Positions 43,707-54,977 of a stretch of DNA of 64,000 nucleotides are shown one piece after another. Source of the DNA: Carnegiea gigantea (Eukaryota; Streptophyta; Magnoliopsida; Caryophyllales; Cactaceae); the NCBI GenBank assembly GCA_029747015.1, contig JAKOGI010000053.1, forward strand, positions 1,034,501 through 1,098,500, in the 5' to 3' direction. Numbering within the stretch: the stretch's first letter is position 1; each line of letters opens with the position of its first letter. Below the pieces are notes generated by a model. That model was given only the letters and a program-made list of their open reading frames with translations, was not told the DNA's origin and ran no database searches. Both the position numbers and the translations under genes were made by a program.

Positions 43707-44965
43707 TAGACCTGATCAATAGGTTGGGACCCCACCCGACTCGCCCCTGCCTGACCCTCAAAAATGAGGGTCAGGGTTCGCTTTTTTTTGTCTCCGACCT
43801 ACCCCGACTCTTAAATTGAGGGTACGTGACTATGAAGAGGGTGGGGCTCAGGTAAAAGTTTTGACCCTCTGACCCATTAGCACTCGACTATGATGAGGGT
43901 TGGGTTTGGGTAGAGGTTTTGACCCTCTAACCTAGGGGTGTGCAAAACCGTTAACTAGTGTTTCGGTTAACCAATTTTTCGGTTCAAAAAAATTCTGAAC
44001 TGTAATCGAACCGAAAATTTCGGTTCGTCCAAAACCCGAACCGTAACTGAACCAAAAAAGTCGGTTCGGTTAACTAATTTTTCGGCTCGGTTACCGGTTA
44101 ACCGATCACAAATAATAAAAAACGTATAGTATCTTACCTATTTTTTTAAATTTTTATCTTTAAATTCTTTTTATAAAAATTAAACTTTGGTTACCATTTA
44201 TAAATAATAAAAAAGTGCACTTTCTTACCTAAATTTTTTATTTTTTTTGTATAATTCTTTTAAAAAACAAAATTATTTTTAGCTCGATTAATCGTCAGTT
44301 AATTGAATTTTCGAATTATCTGAACTGTAAACCGAAAATTTTTTTCGGTTTGGTTAACCGATTTTGCGGTTTGGTTTTTTCGATTTTTCGGTGCGATTTT
44401 TGGTTTCGGATTTTTTTTTGCACACCCCTACTCTGACCCGACCTACTGACCCTCAACTTTTTTTAAAAAAATTAAACTTTAGAATCAAAATAAGATATAT
44501 TGGATTTCATTTGTTCAAAACCTTTTTGCTTTCTATTGTCTCATCTCCTTTTAGCGTCCCCCTTGATTCACCTCTTCAAATCTCAGTGGCTCGTACCTTT
44601 TAATGTGCCTTCTTTGATGTTAGAGTAATTCTTTTAGTAAAGTAAACATTTTGATCATTAAATTACATATTAGAATGTTTGTAATTGCGATACACTTCAT
44701 TGGAATATTATCTAATCGTTTAACCTTTTGTTCTAAAGGATATTAAATGTTGAACTTTATGATAAAAAGGAAACTTAGTGAAAAATTTTATTTTCTATAT
44801 AAGGAAGATTTGAGGGTCGGATATGACCTTATGACCCTAGGGTACCCACAGGAGTAGGTCAGCTTCAAGGGTATGCCGATCCGTATGAGGGTCAAAAAAG
44901 CGTTAAGGTTGAGAAAATCCTACCCAATGACCCTCATGACCTAACTCTCAATTTGATCAGGTCTA
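43707..44965. mobile_element. hAT-like MITE (outer), GACCCTCA-rich
   Basis: The left tip TAGACCTGATCAA (43,707-43,719) is the exact reverse complement of the right tip TTGATCAGGTCTA (44,953-44,965). The flanks are CTTGAGAG (43,699-43,706) and CTTGTGAG (44,966-44,973), an 8-bp TSD with one mismatch. Subterminal GACCCTC/GAGGGTC repeats occur at both ends. Without the nested inner MITE it is about 750 bp. No transposase. Confidence 0.85.
43933..44430. mobile_element. hAT-like MITE (inner), nested in the outer one
   Basis: Starts TAGGGGTGTGCAAAACCG and ends TTTTTTGCACACCCCTA. The flanks CTCTAACC (43,925-43,932) and CTCTGACC (44,431-44,438) form an 8-bp TSD with one mismatch. The interior is rich in TTCGGTTAACCG motifs. 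At 498 bp with no transposase, it is a non-autonomous hAT-type element younger than its host MITE. Confidence 0.9.
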
Positions 44966-44973
44966 CTTGTGAG

Positions 44974-45743
44974 GTTGCCAATAAGTGGCAACTCCAGTGG
45001 TAGTATTGTCGCTACATGCATAGCTAATTAATGAATGAAGTTCCGGTGTTAAAGTCCATGCATACATCTCCTGATCACAAGGAACCCTAAATCACCTTTA
45101 AAATTTCTAATTTGAGTAGAAAATTTGATAATCGCTCTCTCAAAAGTTATATTAGTACTGAAATTTTATGAGTAGATATGTATCAAAAGGACATAATCTC
45201 GATAAAATTGATAGAATATCAATACTACCATTTTGGGTGATTGTTGTAGTAATGGCAAAACTATGATCTGGAATATCGGTGCTTGAACTTGAGGTGATTA
45301 AGTTTTCCAAGAGGAATAGCTAGGTCAATGAAGACCTAATTGCAAGGATAAGGATTTCTGAAATTACATTTCATGGCTTCACCCTCTTGAATCCTCTTTT
45401 TTATCCTAAATATCTAAAATTAAATCCTTTATTTTTAGAATCATATGTAGTTAAAAATCTATCTAATCTATTTTAATATGTTTTCTAATTGTTTTTTTCT
45501 TCTCTATTTTTGTTATAAGTCTGGGAGAGAAAGGAGTCAGCTTGTAGAGTAGAGAGAGAAATTTCTCTGCTTTTCAATTTTGCTTTGTAATTGCTATTTT
45601 TTTGCACAATATTTCAAAGTGTCAGGGTGAGGGATTGAGGATTCATCATTACTATAGAGATATTTAGATATGAGACAAAAATCAAACAAAATAAATTTAA
45701 GCTTATAAAGTGAAGTAGCCTTTTTTCTTCTTAAAGTAAGGGA
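44974..45743. other. Intergenic, no gene seen
   Basis: AT-rich sequence between the outer MITE and Cassandra. Frames are short and I recognise no motif. Confidence 0.4.
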
Positions 45744-45748
45744 TATAT

Positions 45749-46028
45749 TGTAATGCTTCAATCCCTCTCAGTCACAGGTCTTACTAATAACAGTTTCAAG
45801 GATCGTCAACTAGCCTCATGAATTACCATAAGCGTTTTCGGCGTGCTTTGTCTTCGCTCACATGCTGCCTGGGAAACTTCTCAGGAGGTCACCCATCCCA
45901 AGATTGCTCCCCAGTAAGCACGCTTAACTGTGAAGTTCTTAAAGGGTGGGCTCCTCGAAAAGAAAGGTGCACCTTTAGTGATATAAGTAGTCACCTTGAT
46001 CCTTTTAAGCCATACTCAAGGTATTACA
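45749..46028 (-). repeat. Cassandra 3' LTR (left)
   Basis: Plus strand starts TGTAATGCTTCAATCC and ends CAAGGTATTACA. It is homologous to the right LTR throughout, with moderate divergence. Confidence 0.9.
45862..45942 (-). other. 5S rRNA-like segment in Cassandra left LTR
   Basis: The plus strand GGAGGTCACCCATCCCAAGA and AAGCACGCTTAACTGTGAAG match the complement of plant 5S rRNA around its AAGCGTGCTTGGG and GGATGGGTGACCTCC parts. This is a retroelement feature, not a functional 5S gene. In this family it is thought to supply an RNA polymerase III promoter. Confidence 0.85.
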
Positions 46029-46200
46029 ATCACCCCCACTTGAAGCGCTCAAAGTCCTCGTTGTGCCTCACTAACCGACTGACTTACGAGTCCTCTTGAC
46101 TGGCGGTCCACACCCAGTATCTTTGCCCCACTAGTTGACTGCCCATGGGCTCTCCATCCACTGGCGCAGCTCACGGTCGCGGGTTGGCTCTGATACCATC

Positions 46201-46479
46201 TGTAATACCCCGACCCCTCTCGGCTGCGGGTCTTACTAGTGACAGCTTCAAGAATCGTCGACTAGCCCCACAAATTATCGCAAGTTGTTCCGACGTGTTT
46301 CGTCCTCGCTAACACGCAGGCTGGAAAACTTCCCAGGGGGTCACCCATCCCAAAATTGCTTCCCAGCAAGCACGCTTAACTGTGGAGTTCTTAAGAGTGG
46401 GCTTCCCGAAAAGAAAGGTGCAGCTTTGATGACATAAGTAGTCACCTCGATCCTTTTAAGCCACACTTGGGGTGTTATA
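46201..46479 (-). repeat. Cassandra 5' LTR (right)
   Basis: Plus strand starts TGTAATACCCCGACCC and ends TTGGGGTGTTATA. The expected TG tip of the element reads TA here, one change. It contains its own 5S-like segment at about 46,310-46,395. Confidence 0.9.
46310..46395 (-). other. 5S rRNA-like segment in Cassandra right LTR
   Basis: CCCAGGGGGTCACCCATCCC and CAGCAAGCACGCTTAACTGT correspond to the same 5S rRNA complement as in the left LTR, with independent changes. Confidence 0.85.
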
Positions 46480-46829
46480 TATATTTACTTCCAAAATAGA
46501 GTCATGTACAAGAACAAAATCTACAACTCAGCCCAACATCATAAAGGACATGGCAGTAGATTCTCAGCTACCTACAAAGTATTGTCATTTGCTTGCATAA
46601 CAAGTAAGAAAATTCATACAAAATTCAACAACTCCCATCCTCCTATTGGGAAGTGCCCTAACATGAATAATCTATTTCTCTGTCTAATGAGGACATCCTT
46701 ACATCTCTGTTAATTGGGAAAGATCCTGCCATTTCTTTCTTACCAAATACTATACACACAAGCTGCAGTAACATTTTATCCTCCCATGAAACCAATTGAG
46801 GTTCCGACTCCATGTCCAAGGGGCTTGAA

Positions 46830-49180
46830 CATTCATCCATTTACAAAGGGAATGCTAAATTTCCTTCGAAAACTCACATTGGAAAAAAAGGTGCTTATGG
46901 TTTTCATGTGTCTTATAGCACAAGTAATAGATTACCAGCTAGAGGCCCATTTTCTGCATTTTGTCACAAGAAACATGCCTTTGTTTTATAACCATCCACA
47001 TACAAAAGTTATATCTAGACACAACTAGGGAACTACAAGCCAAGCCTACCCTATCCTATTTGCGGCCCCTAATAACGCTGTTATACACTTTCTTGATACT
47101 ATAAGAAGCACCACTTTGTAGCTAGTAACAAGATGTCAAGTAGCACCACTCTGCATCCCAAATCTTATGCATAATCCAAGTTACTTGCTTGTGATGTCCA
47201 TTTCCCAAAAGGCTTGTTCTTCATATAATAACCATGGATTCATCTAACCTATAACTTTTCTTTCAAATTACACACAACCCATAAAGTTTAACCATGGAAA
47301 ATAAATTTCAGACAGTAAAGTTCAAAAACGAAAGTTCTTTCTGATTTTGCTATACTTCCTCCCATGCCACAGGGGTTTATTTACTCCTGTGATTATCTCA
47401 TGTCCATAAAACAGTCTTGCAAATACCATTTATGTGCTTAATAATAATCTTTGGAAACATAAACATCTAAGTCCAATATGTTTGTATAGAAAATAGCACG
47501 CACTTGACCAATTGCAATCTCACAACATAGGAAAGAAATTTGACAGTTTAGGTCTTCAATTTTATTGTTACCTTCTTTGTTAAAGGCATTTGTCGATTTA
47601 CACTCAACTAGAAGGTAATCTTGCCTCCTTCATGCCAACTATTCAATGATATTTCTTTTCTCTGCATCCTATACTCCACTAGAAAAGATCTCTAATTTAG
47701 TTTAAATTAGCTTGGATTCCGTATACAACTAAGAAATGATGAAAACATTCCAGCGAAACTTGAACTAAAACAACATCACTTCTGGTAAACATTAGCAAGT
47801 CATCCGTAAACACGAAGTGAGTTAATCAAATTTCTCGTACCTCAAGTGAAAGTTAAAAGTAGGGTTATTATCCTTTGACTCAACTTCCTACTCAAATATT
47901 TTAACCAAGGCCAAGGGTCAACAACTAAGGAGATAGAGCATATCGATCACCCTATCTCAAACCATTCGAAGCTTTGAAAGATTGAAATCTGACCCCATTA
48001 AAATTTGTTGTATATTTCTAACACGTAAGAATGCAAGTAGCAAACTAATTTGGAAAGCCACAACCTCTTAGCGTTTGTTAAAAAACCTCCAATCCACATA
48101 ACCATGGGCCTTCTTAATGTCAATCTTCAGTAAATAGTGGGGGACATACTCTTCCTCAAATATTGTTTAGCCAATTCATATGTTAAAATGATATTATCCC
48201 TTATATTTCTTATTGGAATAAATGTTGATTGGTTTTTTTCCCACCAATATAGGTAGCTCATGTTTCATGCACCCCACGATAACATTGAACCGCTCTTATA
48301 AAGCATAGAGCAACATGCAATGAGATGACAATCACCTACTTTAGAAGATATTTTCACTTTAGTACATGTTAATAATAGCATCATTAACTGTGTGAAGACT
48401 ACCAAAATAGAAGTAGTCTTTGACAACCTTAGTCACATATGAACCAAAAGTAGGCCAAACCTTCCTGAAAAATTTATTTGTATAACCATTTGCTTTAGGA
48501 GATTTATCATCATCAATGCCTCGCAATGCTTCTTTGATCTCTAGGCTAGATATTTTTATAATAACTGCCTTTAACTTTGCCAGGATATAAGAGAACCCTC
48601 CCTGATTACTCATGGGTAAATTATTTGAATTTCCAAGCGCATATCTCAATAATATGATGAAAATCCAGCATCATTTTTGAAGCTAATGTTGGTAGGAGAC
48701 CTTGCTCCCATTCGCGGCATAAAAAGAATAAATTGAGGTTTGTGCGCTTTTAGCTTTCAATCTAGCATGGAAGAACTTGATGTTAGCATCTGCCAAGTTT
48801 GATCCAAGTTTGGTTAGGTCTTTGCCTAATGATACTTTCTTCTACCCAAGACGTGCAGTTTCTCCAAATCCTTGAGCAACTAACACTATTGATTGACTAA
48901 AAATTGGTTAAAAGGTTGTTGCTGTAATTGTTGTTGCACCAAACCCTACTCTTGACCAAGTGTATGGATCTTTGTTTGTACATTATAAAATATATGTTTA
49001 GTCATTTCTTTTCATCCACATTGCATACTCCTTAATCTACTCCAACCTAGAACAATGATACCTCCTTATCTATGAATATTCTAAGTAGACTGCACCAATG
49101 AGGCAAACTCTTCCTCCTTTGTCCAAGAATTATAGAATTTGAAAGGTTTAGGACTGAAATAGGCTTCAAAAAGATAATAA
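46830..49180 (-). pseudogene. LINE-B reverse transcriptase pseudogene
   Basis: On the minus strand, FFHARLKAKSAQT (about 48,760) lies before the RT. IKEALRGIDDDKSPKANGY and FFRKVWPTFGSYVTK (48,420-48,520) start the RT. YLLKIDIKKAHGYVDW follows at about 48,110. VFTDDLLMFTR lies at about 47,790-47,820, so its catalytic Asp pair is present. A zf-RVT-like HKHLFFQCEFSKEI lies near 46,870. Most of these are in different frames with stops between. The protein would have reverse transcribed the element RNA. Confidence 0.75.
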
Positions 49181-49184
49181 ACCA

Positions 49185-49956
49185 ATCAATGGCGAATCCA
49201 GGGTCTAAATTTTGGGTTGTCAAATTATACTATACAATACAACTAATATTTGTCTGATTTGCATTCTAATTTTTTTTAATACATTTCCTTCCATAATTTT
49301 TTTATGACACAACATAACCATAATATTGTACTAAACTGACAAGATATCCCAAATTTACCAAATTCCATCTTCAAGCTCCCAAGTTCGATTTATTTTAGAA
49401 GTTTATCAAAACTAACTCGCATTTGACTTTTCGAAGATGGTACTAAAATAAGTGTTAGACACTAATTTGATTAGAATCGCTAAATTAGATATAATAGTTT
49501 GCAAGGAATAATTATAAATTAACACAATTATTAGACACAAATTGGACTAGAATTGCTAAAACAGATACAATAGTTTGCAAAAAATAATTATAAATTTAAA
49601 AAGAAATATTTTGCTCTTGATTTGGCCTCTGAAGATAAACCTTTTTATACTAGTCTCCGTCTAAGTTAATGTTAACACAATTGTAAAAACATTATGTATC
49701 TTAATTTTTAAAAAGTCATAATTTTAAAAAAAATTCACATAATTGTCGTTACCAAGGCTCAAATATATGACCAACCCAACCTGAGCAAAATCCAAGCACT
49801 TCCCGCCAGACAAGCACTACACTTGTTCCCATATAACCAAACTAGAAAATATACACCTGACTTTATATATATTTTAATAAAAAAAAATCACACAATTGCT
49901 ATTATAGGAATTTGAACACAAGACCTTTCCACCATCCTACTACACACACAAACTAA

Positions 49957-50028
<72 letters not shown>

Positions 50029-50125
50029 TTCTTTTTCCCCAGAAATTCCAACATTCAAATTTTTTTCCCCAACCAGTTAGGGCGTCAATTGATACCCTTG
50101 CACTCACATAGCTCTGCCCTTGATA
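49185..50125. mobile_element. Insertion in LINE-B with GGCGAATCCAGGG / AGCTCTGCCC ends
   Basis: This block interrupts LINE-B: endonuclease sequence resumes to its right and linker sequence lies to its left. The left end reads CAATGGCGAATCCAGGG and the right end, reverse-complemented, CAAGGGCAGAGCTATG, so the tips are imperfectly inverted. Plant repeats with GGGGCGGAGC-type tips are common, but I could not assign a class or find a TSD. It contains the TA microsatellite and no frame. Confidence 0.45.
49964..50025. repeat. (TA)n microsatellite
   Basis: About 30 TA units, nearly uninterrupted. Confidence 0.95.
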
Positions 50126-50149
50126 CTAATTTAAGGGAATGATTTCAAG

Positions 50150-50700
50150 CATCAACATTCTTAAAATCAACTTCAACATCGATAAATATAAAGAACCACT
50201 CAAGGCTTCCCATTGCTCCCCCAATCTTGGAATAGATGGGCTTAAAAGCTGTCTTATTCCTATTGAACCATGCGAATTTATACCCTCCAACTTTTTAGGT
50301 CATCCAAATTATGAGAATCAACTAGGTCTTCCAACTTGAGCGATACATCATAGTTGACATCCTTTCCTCTAACTCAATCAGAAGGGTGTAAAATGGCATT
50401 AAAATCCCTAGCTAGGATTCAAGGAATATCACAGTGCCAACCAACCATTCTACTCCAGTGTTACTATCTCTGCTCTACATTATTGGAACCATAAACAATT
50501 GTAAACAGAAAAGTCTCACATCTACAAATCATCTTAACAAGAATGGTCTGATCATCTTGATTGACTAGACATATGTCCACTACATTAGGATCTCTTATAA
50601 ACCAAACCCTACAATTAGGTAAAATGTGGCTGTTGGAAAGTAACTCCTATTGAGGACCAACTTACCAACTCCACAAGCAACAATGAAGGGGGTCGGGGGG
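50150..50700 (-). pseudogene. LINE-B endonuclease fragment
   Basis: The minus strand reads VYGSNNVEQR near 50,480, WILARDFNAILHPSD near 50,400 (the usual GDFN box has R for G), KLEDLVDSHNLDDLKSW, and EWFFIFIDVEVDF near 50,170. These are ordered blocks of the L1 endonuclease. Stops and shifts separate them. Confidence 0.65.
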
Positions 50701-50731
50701 GGGGGGGGAATGAGAAGGGGGGGGATAGTAG
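50690..50731. repeat. G-rich low-complexity tract
   Basis: Runs of G (GGGGGTCGGGGGG.. and GGGGGGGG) occur in a short interval near the LINE-B 5' end. Confidence 0.8.
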
Positions 50732-50929
50732 GGCTTAGTGGAAGGACAATAGGAAAGAAGGGGCCAAACTCGCGCCACTGGTATATACTCAATGGTAGTC
50801 TGCGACTTCGATGGCGAGATTTCTAATCCGGCGATTTATGAGCGTTGTTAATTAATGGTTAGTGGGTGTATGGTGATAAAAGAGCGGGGAAGGAAAATTT
50901 AGGAATTTTTTATTTGGAAAGAAGAAAGA

Positions 50930-51050
50930 TTTACGTTTTGGTCCATTGAGCTTTTGCAGAATAATTTTTGAGATTTCCAACAATTAGAAATGATTTAAAG
51001 GTCTATCAATATTTGAACAAATATATTTATAGGTCCTGAAACAACCGACA
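50930..51050 (-). repeat. Inverted repeat, left copy
   Basis: On the minus strand it reads AGGACCTATAAATATATTTG, TTCAAATATTGATAGAC, CATTTCTAATTG and CAAAAATTATTCTGCAAAAG. Each block has a counterpart in order on the plus strand at 57,645-57,760. Confidence 0.65.
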
Positions 51051-51085
51051 TACCCTTTGTATTTGTATCTCTCTGTTTTAATAGT

Positions 51086-51200
51086 AATTATAACAAGAAC
51101 AAGAACAACAACAATGACAACAACAACAACAACGACAACAATCATAATAATAATAATAATAGTTGTTATAGTTGTTGTAGTAGTAGTTGCTATTATTTTT
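51086..51200. repeat. Compound AAC/ATA/GTT trinucleotide repeat
   Basis: AAC-rich units lead into (ATA)n and then GTT/GTA-rich units, so the tract is roughly self-complementary and could form a hairpin. Long frames on both strands here are artefacts of the repeat. Confidence 0.85.
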
Positions 51201-51885
51201 TTTGATAACAAAAGGGGGTGGATTATATTGATTTGTTATCAAAGCAAATACATAGGTCCATAGTAGCCAACTCCATGATGGAAATCAGTAGCTCTTCTAT
51301 CCATATCCGAGAATCGAAAATGAAATTAGGTTGCATAGTCGAGTCGTAATTTAGTTGTTTGTATCGATTTTGTTTTCATTTTCGTTTCATATTTTTGATT
51401 TTTGATTTTGTGTGTGTTAGTTTAGTTTTAACTTAGATTATTTTTGATTTTTTATTTGATTTATAGTTTTAACTTTGGGTCAATTTAATTTTGCTATTTC
51501 ATGTGATTTTGCTACTTGAGAAAAAAAAAGAGACTAACAATTTGGTTATTACGCAGGAAACAGGAACAGAAGCAACAGCAGCTAAGAAAAAAATATATAT
51601 AAAAAAATGCTCTTCTTTTGTATTTGTGTTCATTTTATATTTTGTGTGATGTTTGAGTATTTTTGGTCTTTCTTTTATTTTGGTAGCATAGTTTTATTTT
51701 TGTTAGTTTATTTTGTTTTGTTCACTTCATTATTTGAGTCTTTTGTTTTTGTTTTCATCATTGGTTTGTAAATAGTATCCTAGATATATTTTCTATCGTA
51801 AAAAGAAAACTCAAAAAAATTTAAAAACTTGAAAATCCAAAAAAATTTGAAAAATTCTTAAAATTGAAAAAAATATATATCAAGA

Positions 51886-52590
51886 ATGCCAGTTTTTAAT
51901 TTCCCACAATTTGAGCACGAACCTTTCTGGAGCTATTTATCGTGACTTAATAATTATCGTACTCAATTGGATCAAAATTTTCAAAAATGGGAAATTTGTG
52001 ATGTCATTGTTGTGGGTCTGAATTCTGAACCTTGGGGTTATATTGAGGCCATTTATCCTGAAGGTGTATTAGGATTGTTATCTAAAACTCAAGATGAAGT
52101 TTGAGATTTCTTTGAAAAATTAGCTTGGGACACTTATAAGCTTAAACAAGCTCAGAAGAATTCTGGTTACTCACTTCATAGTGAGTCTGTTATTCCTGTT
52201 AGTCCTTACCCTCAAGATCATTTTATAGATTCATACGACCCATCTTATTCTTGCGTGTCCCCTGAATGTTGTGACTCTTATGATCATGATACTTGTAACT
52301 GTCCATATCGATCTTATGTTGATGCTACCTGTGCAAATGTGGAAAAGAAGATAAATGAATTGACTGATAAAATGATAGAGAGCCTGAAAGTGAGAATTAC
52401 TGAATATTCTCATTGTTTTAATCAAAGTAAGGAGAATTGTAATGAGCCTGACTTTAGTTTAGGATCTCCTAAACCTGGAGTTAGTCTCTATGATGATTTT
52501 AAACCCTCTTATTCTCCTAAGCCTAACTTAAATGAAGCGATGCCTTTGCCTAGTCTAGATCAAGAGAGTGACATCCACCCACCACTTTAA
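51886..52590 (+). pseudogene. Gag-only element 2, Gag-like pseudogene
   Basis: The frame begins at the ATG at 51,886 (MPVFNFPQFEHEPFW). In-frame TGA codons lie at 51,943 and 52,102. Landmarks shared with element 1: QF.HE.FW, LNN, GLNSEPWGYIEAIYPEG, DEV..DFFEKLAWDTY and CCDSYDHDTCNC. The knuckle keeps the x4-H-x4-C spacing, but the first Cys is displaced. After about 52,330 a long charged stretch follows (KKINELTDKMIESLKVRITE). The frame ends at 52,590. Confidence 0.65.
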
Positions 52591-52639
52591 ATGATTCTTT
52601 TGAGTTTGAGGAGGGTGATGAATGTGGGAACCCTAGTGA

Positions 52640-53319
52640 GTGAGATTGAGCGTCATAATTAACTTTGAGCATCATGAGATAGAAGAGTCAGAAGAACCTA
52701 TTTTACAGAGGCAATGTGAGAAGACACTTGAATCCTCTAGATTGGAATTTAGTGATGAGATTCTTTTTATAGAATATGAATTTTTCCATGTGGGTTTGAT
52801 GTCAATGTGGGTTTGGATGTGGATTTGTGTGCTGAATATGAATCTTTTTCTTTTGACCCCATCCGAATTGACCTCCTTTTTGAAAATTGCAAGTCTAAAT
52901 TTGTTGAATCTGGGAGCATTGCCACTAAGAATTTTGCTTTAAACCAAATTCATGCACATTTTAGTACTCAGAGACTTGTGAACTTTGCACCCATCTTTCA
53001 TGATAACCCAATTTCTAGGCCAATGACTCACCAGCTGACTAGTTTGAATTACATCTGCTTGTTTGATGTTTGGGACTATACATTTGACAAGTTGAAACGG
53101 GCCCTTACATGTGCTTTGTTGCTATGGTGGATGTATTCATTTTGGCTCCAACTCTTTAATCTTTATTACATTATTTTTATCGAGAGTTGGTCTTCTGTGT
53201 TTGACAAGCTACTTCATTCTTTATTAGGATTTGATTTAAGTAGCGATGTTCTATTTGATATGAAGTGGCTGATGCTTCATATGCCTCTATTTAAGCGCAT
53301 TTCTGGAGGCATAGCTTAG
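52640..53319 (+). pseudogene. Gag-only element 2, second frame with hydrophobic segments
   Basis: The longest open part is 52,807-53,319 (170 residues). It has an acidic N-terminal part (DVDLCAEYESFSFDPIRIDL), then YTFDKLKRALTCALLLWWMY, WLQLFNLYYIIFIESW and FDKLLHSLLGFDLSSDVLFD. The two aromatic/Leu-rich segments could span a membrane. Element 1 has FDKLKRALSC and FDKLLQAL in the same order on its minus strand. I recognise no family. The position 3' of Gag recalls env-like frames of some plant LTR elements, which is speculation. Confidence 0.5.
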
Positions 53320-54324
53320 GTGTGAGTGTGCATCGGACCTGGTATAATCGTTCATTTTTATCTCCTCTTTTTAATTTTTCTTTGGATACATTTGTTGCTT
53401 TGTTTTATTTTTAATAACGTCTTTTTGTTTAGCGTCTTGTCACGTTCCTTTCTTTTTGAGTCTTCTTTTCTTTTTGCATATTTATTTTTCTTTTTGGTTA
53501 TGTTTTATGTTTCTTTCCACTCCCAATGAGGACATTGTGAGATTTAGGTGTGGGGGTGGGGGAACTTTGAAAATTTGAAAATCCTTAAAAAAAACTTGAA
53601 AAAATTTTGAAAATCCAAAAAGTTTCTGTTTTTGTTTTTGGAAATCTATTCTGATCAGCTTAAATCCCCTGTGCTTTGATTGTTAGCTTGTATGGAAGCA
53701 TGATGTGCATGTTAGGTCTCCATCCTCGGTGTGTCATTCTTAACCCTAATTCTAACTTCATTTGTTCATTATCGCTGTATAATCCAATCCCTATTTATAT
53801 CATCCTCATTATCTTAAGGTCTTCGTTTTCCATGATCGACTCTCCCATTTATTTTTTACACAATTATTTTTGGTTTTTATTAAAAAAAAAGAAAAAAAAA
53901 GAGAGAAAAAAAAATGAGAATGAGGAAAATGAAGAAAAATAATGGAAAAATGTGAAAAAAGGGAAATGAAATAAAATTTGGAATGACAAGTTTCCCTTTG
54001 AGGCATGCGCTACTGGGCGTTACCCTTTGAGGCATGTGCTACTGAGTATTACCTTTTGAGGCAATATTGTTATTGGAAAAACTTGCTTCCTATGTTAATG
54101 AGTCAATAATATAGTTTGTGTCAATCAACTGAGATTGAGTTTCATTCTGGTAAACCTAAGCCCTAAGATAATGATACACTTGCACACGAGCACTGGGATG
54201 GATTCAAAGTCTTGATGTCCAGTGAGGTGAAAAGTTAGTGCTTTGATATCATTCATGAGGTAGAGAGCCTTGATGTGTAATTTGTTTATATGCGGGCTAA
54301 TATCTTTGCTATATGGATGATTTA

Positions 54325-54654
54325 GGCCCTGTTCTCTTCGTGGTTTAATGAACCTAACCCACTCTTTCTCACACCCATCCACTCCTTCTCCCCCTTTCCA
54401 CTCTTTCCCACACTTAAACAAAAATACCACTCCTTTCCACTCTCACCCACTCCTTTCCCCCTTCCCACACTCCTTCATTCAACTCTCCAACTTCATTCAA
54501 CTCCTTTCGACTCCTGCACACTCTCACCCACTCCTTCCCCCCCTTTTCCACACTAAAAAAAATACCACTCTTACCTACTCTCATCCACTCCTTTCCCCCT
54601 TTTCCACATTCACCCATCCCACACCCATTATTTTCCACTGAAAAGAATAGGGCC
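54325..54654. mobile_element. Tourist-like MITE (PIF/Harbinger type)
   Basis: The left tip GGCCCTGTTCTCTTC and the right tip, reverse-complemented GGCCCTATTCTTTTC, are near-identical. TTA flanks both ends (54,322-54,324 and 54,655-54,657), as expected for Tourist-like elements. The interior is a C/T-rich array of CCACTCC..CACCCACTCC units. It lies inside Gag-only element 2. No frame of its own. Confidence 0.82.
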
Positions 54655-54977
54655 TTAGTTGATTAGAATGTGTATATATCTTTCTCCAGTTTTGTACATA
54701 TTAATTTTTGAAAAAAAATCAAAAAAAAATCAAAAAAAGATTTTCAAGTTTCTATTGATGTTTTCATTTATAGATTTTGTTGGTATATCTTCTGCAAATC
54801 CTCAAGAGACCTTATTCGTCCACTAGGGGTGACCTAGGGGTTTAAAGGGCTTGTTGCACATGATAAGTGCAACCGTGATTCCTACGAAAGTGAGTTAGAA
54901 ATTTTATTTTCTTTTTCTAGAATTTTTTGTTTTGTTTTATTCGAGGACGAACAGAACTTAGGTGTGGGAGTATTTGT

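Larger units (their letters stand above)
45749..46479 (-). mobile_element. Cassandra TRIM with 5S rRNA-like LTRs
   Basis: A 731-bp element with LTRs of 280 bp (45,749-46,028) and 279 bp (46,201-46,479), an internal domain of about 170 bp and TATAT on both flanks (45,744-45,748 and 46,480-46,484). GGTTGGCTCTGATACCA at about 46,182-46,198 is the reverse complement of a TGGTATCAGAGCC-type primer site, so the element lies on the minus strand. CACCCCCACTTGAAG near 46,031 is the reverse-complemented polypurine tract. Each LTR carries a 5S rRNA-like segment, the hallmark of Cassandra. It has no frame and would need another element's enzymes. Confidence 0.93.
46500..50800 (-). mobile_element. LINE-B: decayed L1-type LINE with its own insertion
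   Basis: The minus strand carries, from right to left, the endonuclease (about 50,150-50,640), a linker, RT (about 47,700-48,650) and a zf-RVT-like end (about 46,830-46,930). An insertion at about 49,185-50,125 splits the endonuclease from the linker. Stops and frameshifts are dense, so it is older than LINE-A. The left end near 46,500 abuts the Cassandra TSD. The right end near 50,800 follows a G-rich run and is approximate. ORF1 is not seen here; the fragment at 56,510-57,570 could be a relative. Confidence 0.72.

Noticed and set aside
45862..46395. Two 5S rRNA genes
   Set aside because: Both segments lie inside Cassandra LTRs, are partial and diverged, and are flanked by LTR structure, so they are not functional rDNA.
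51057..51263. Frames in the AAC/GTT tract (poly-Thr, poly-Val)
   Set aside because: Translations of a microsatellite on both strands, not genes.
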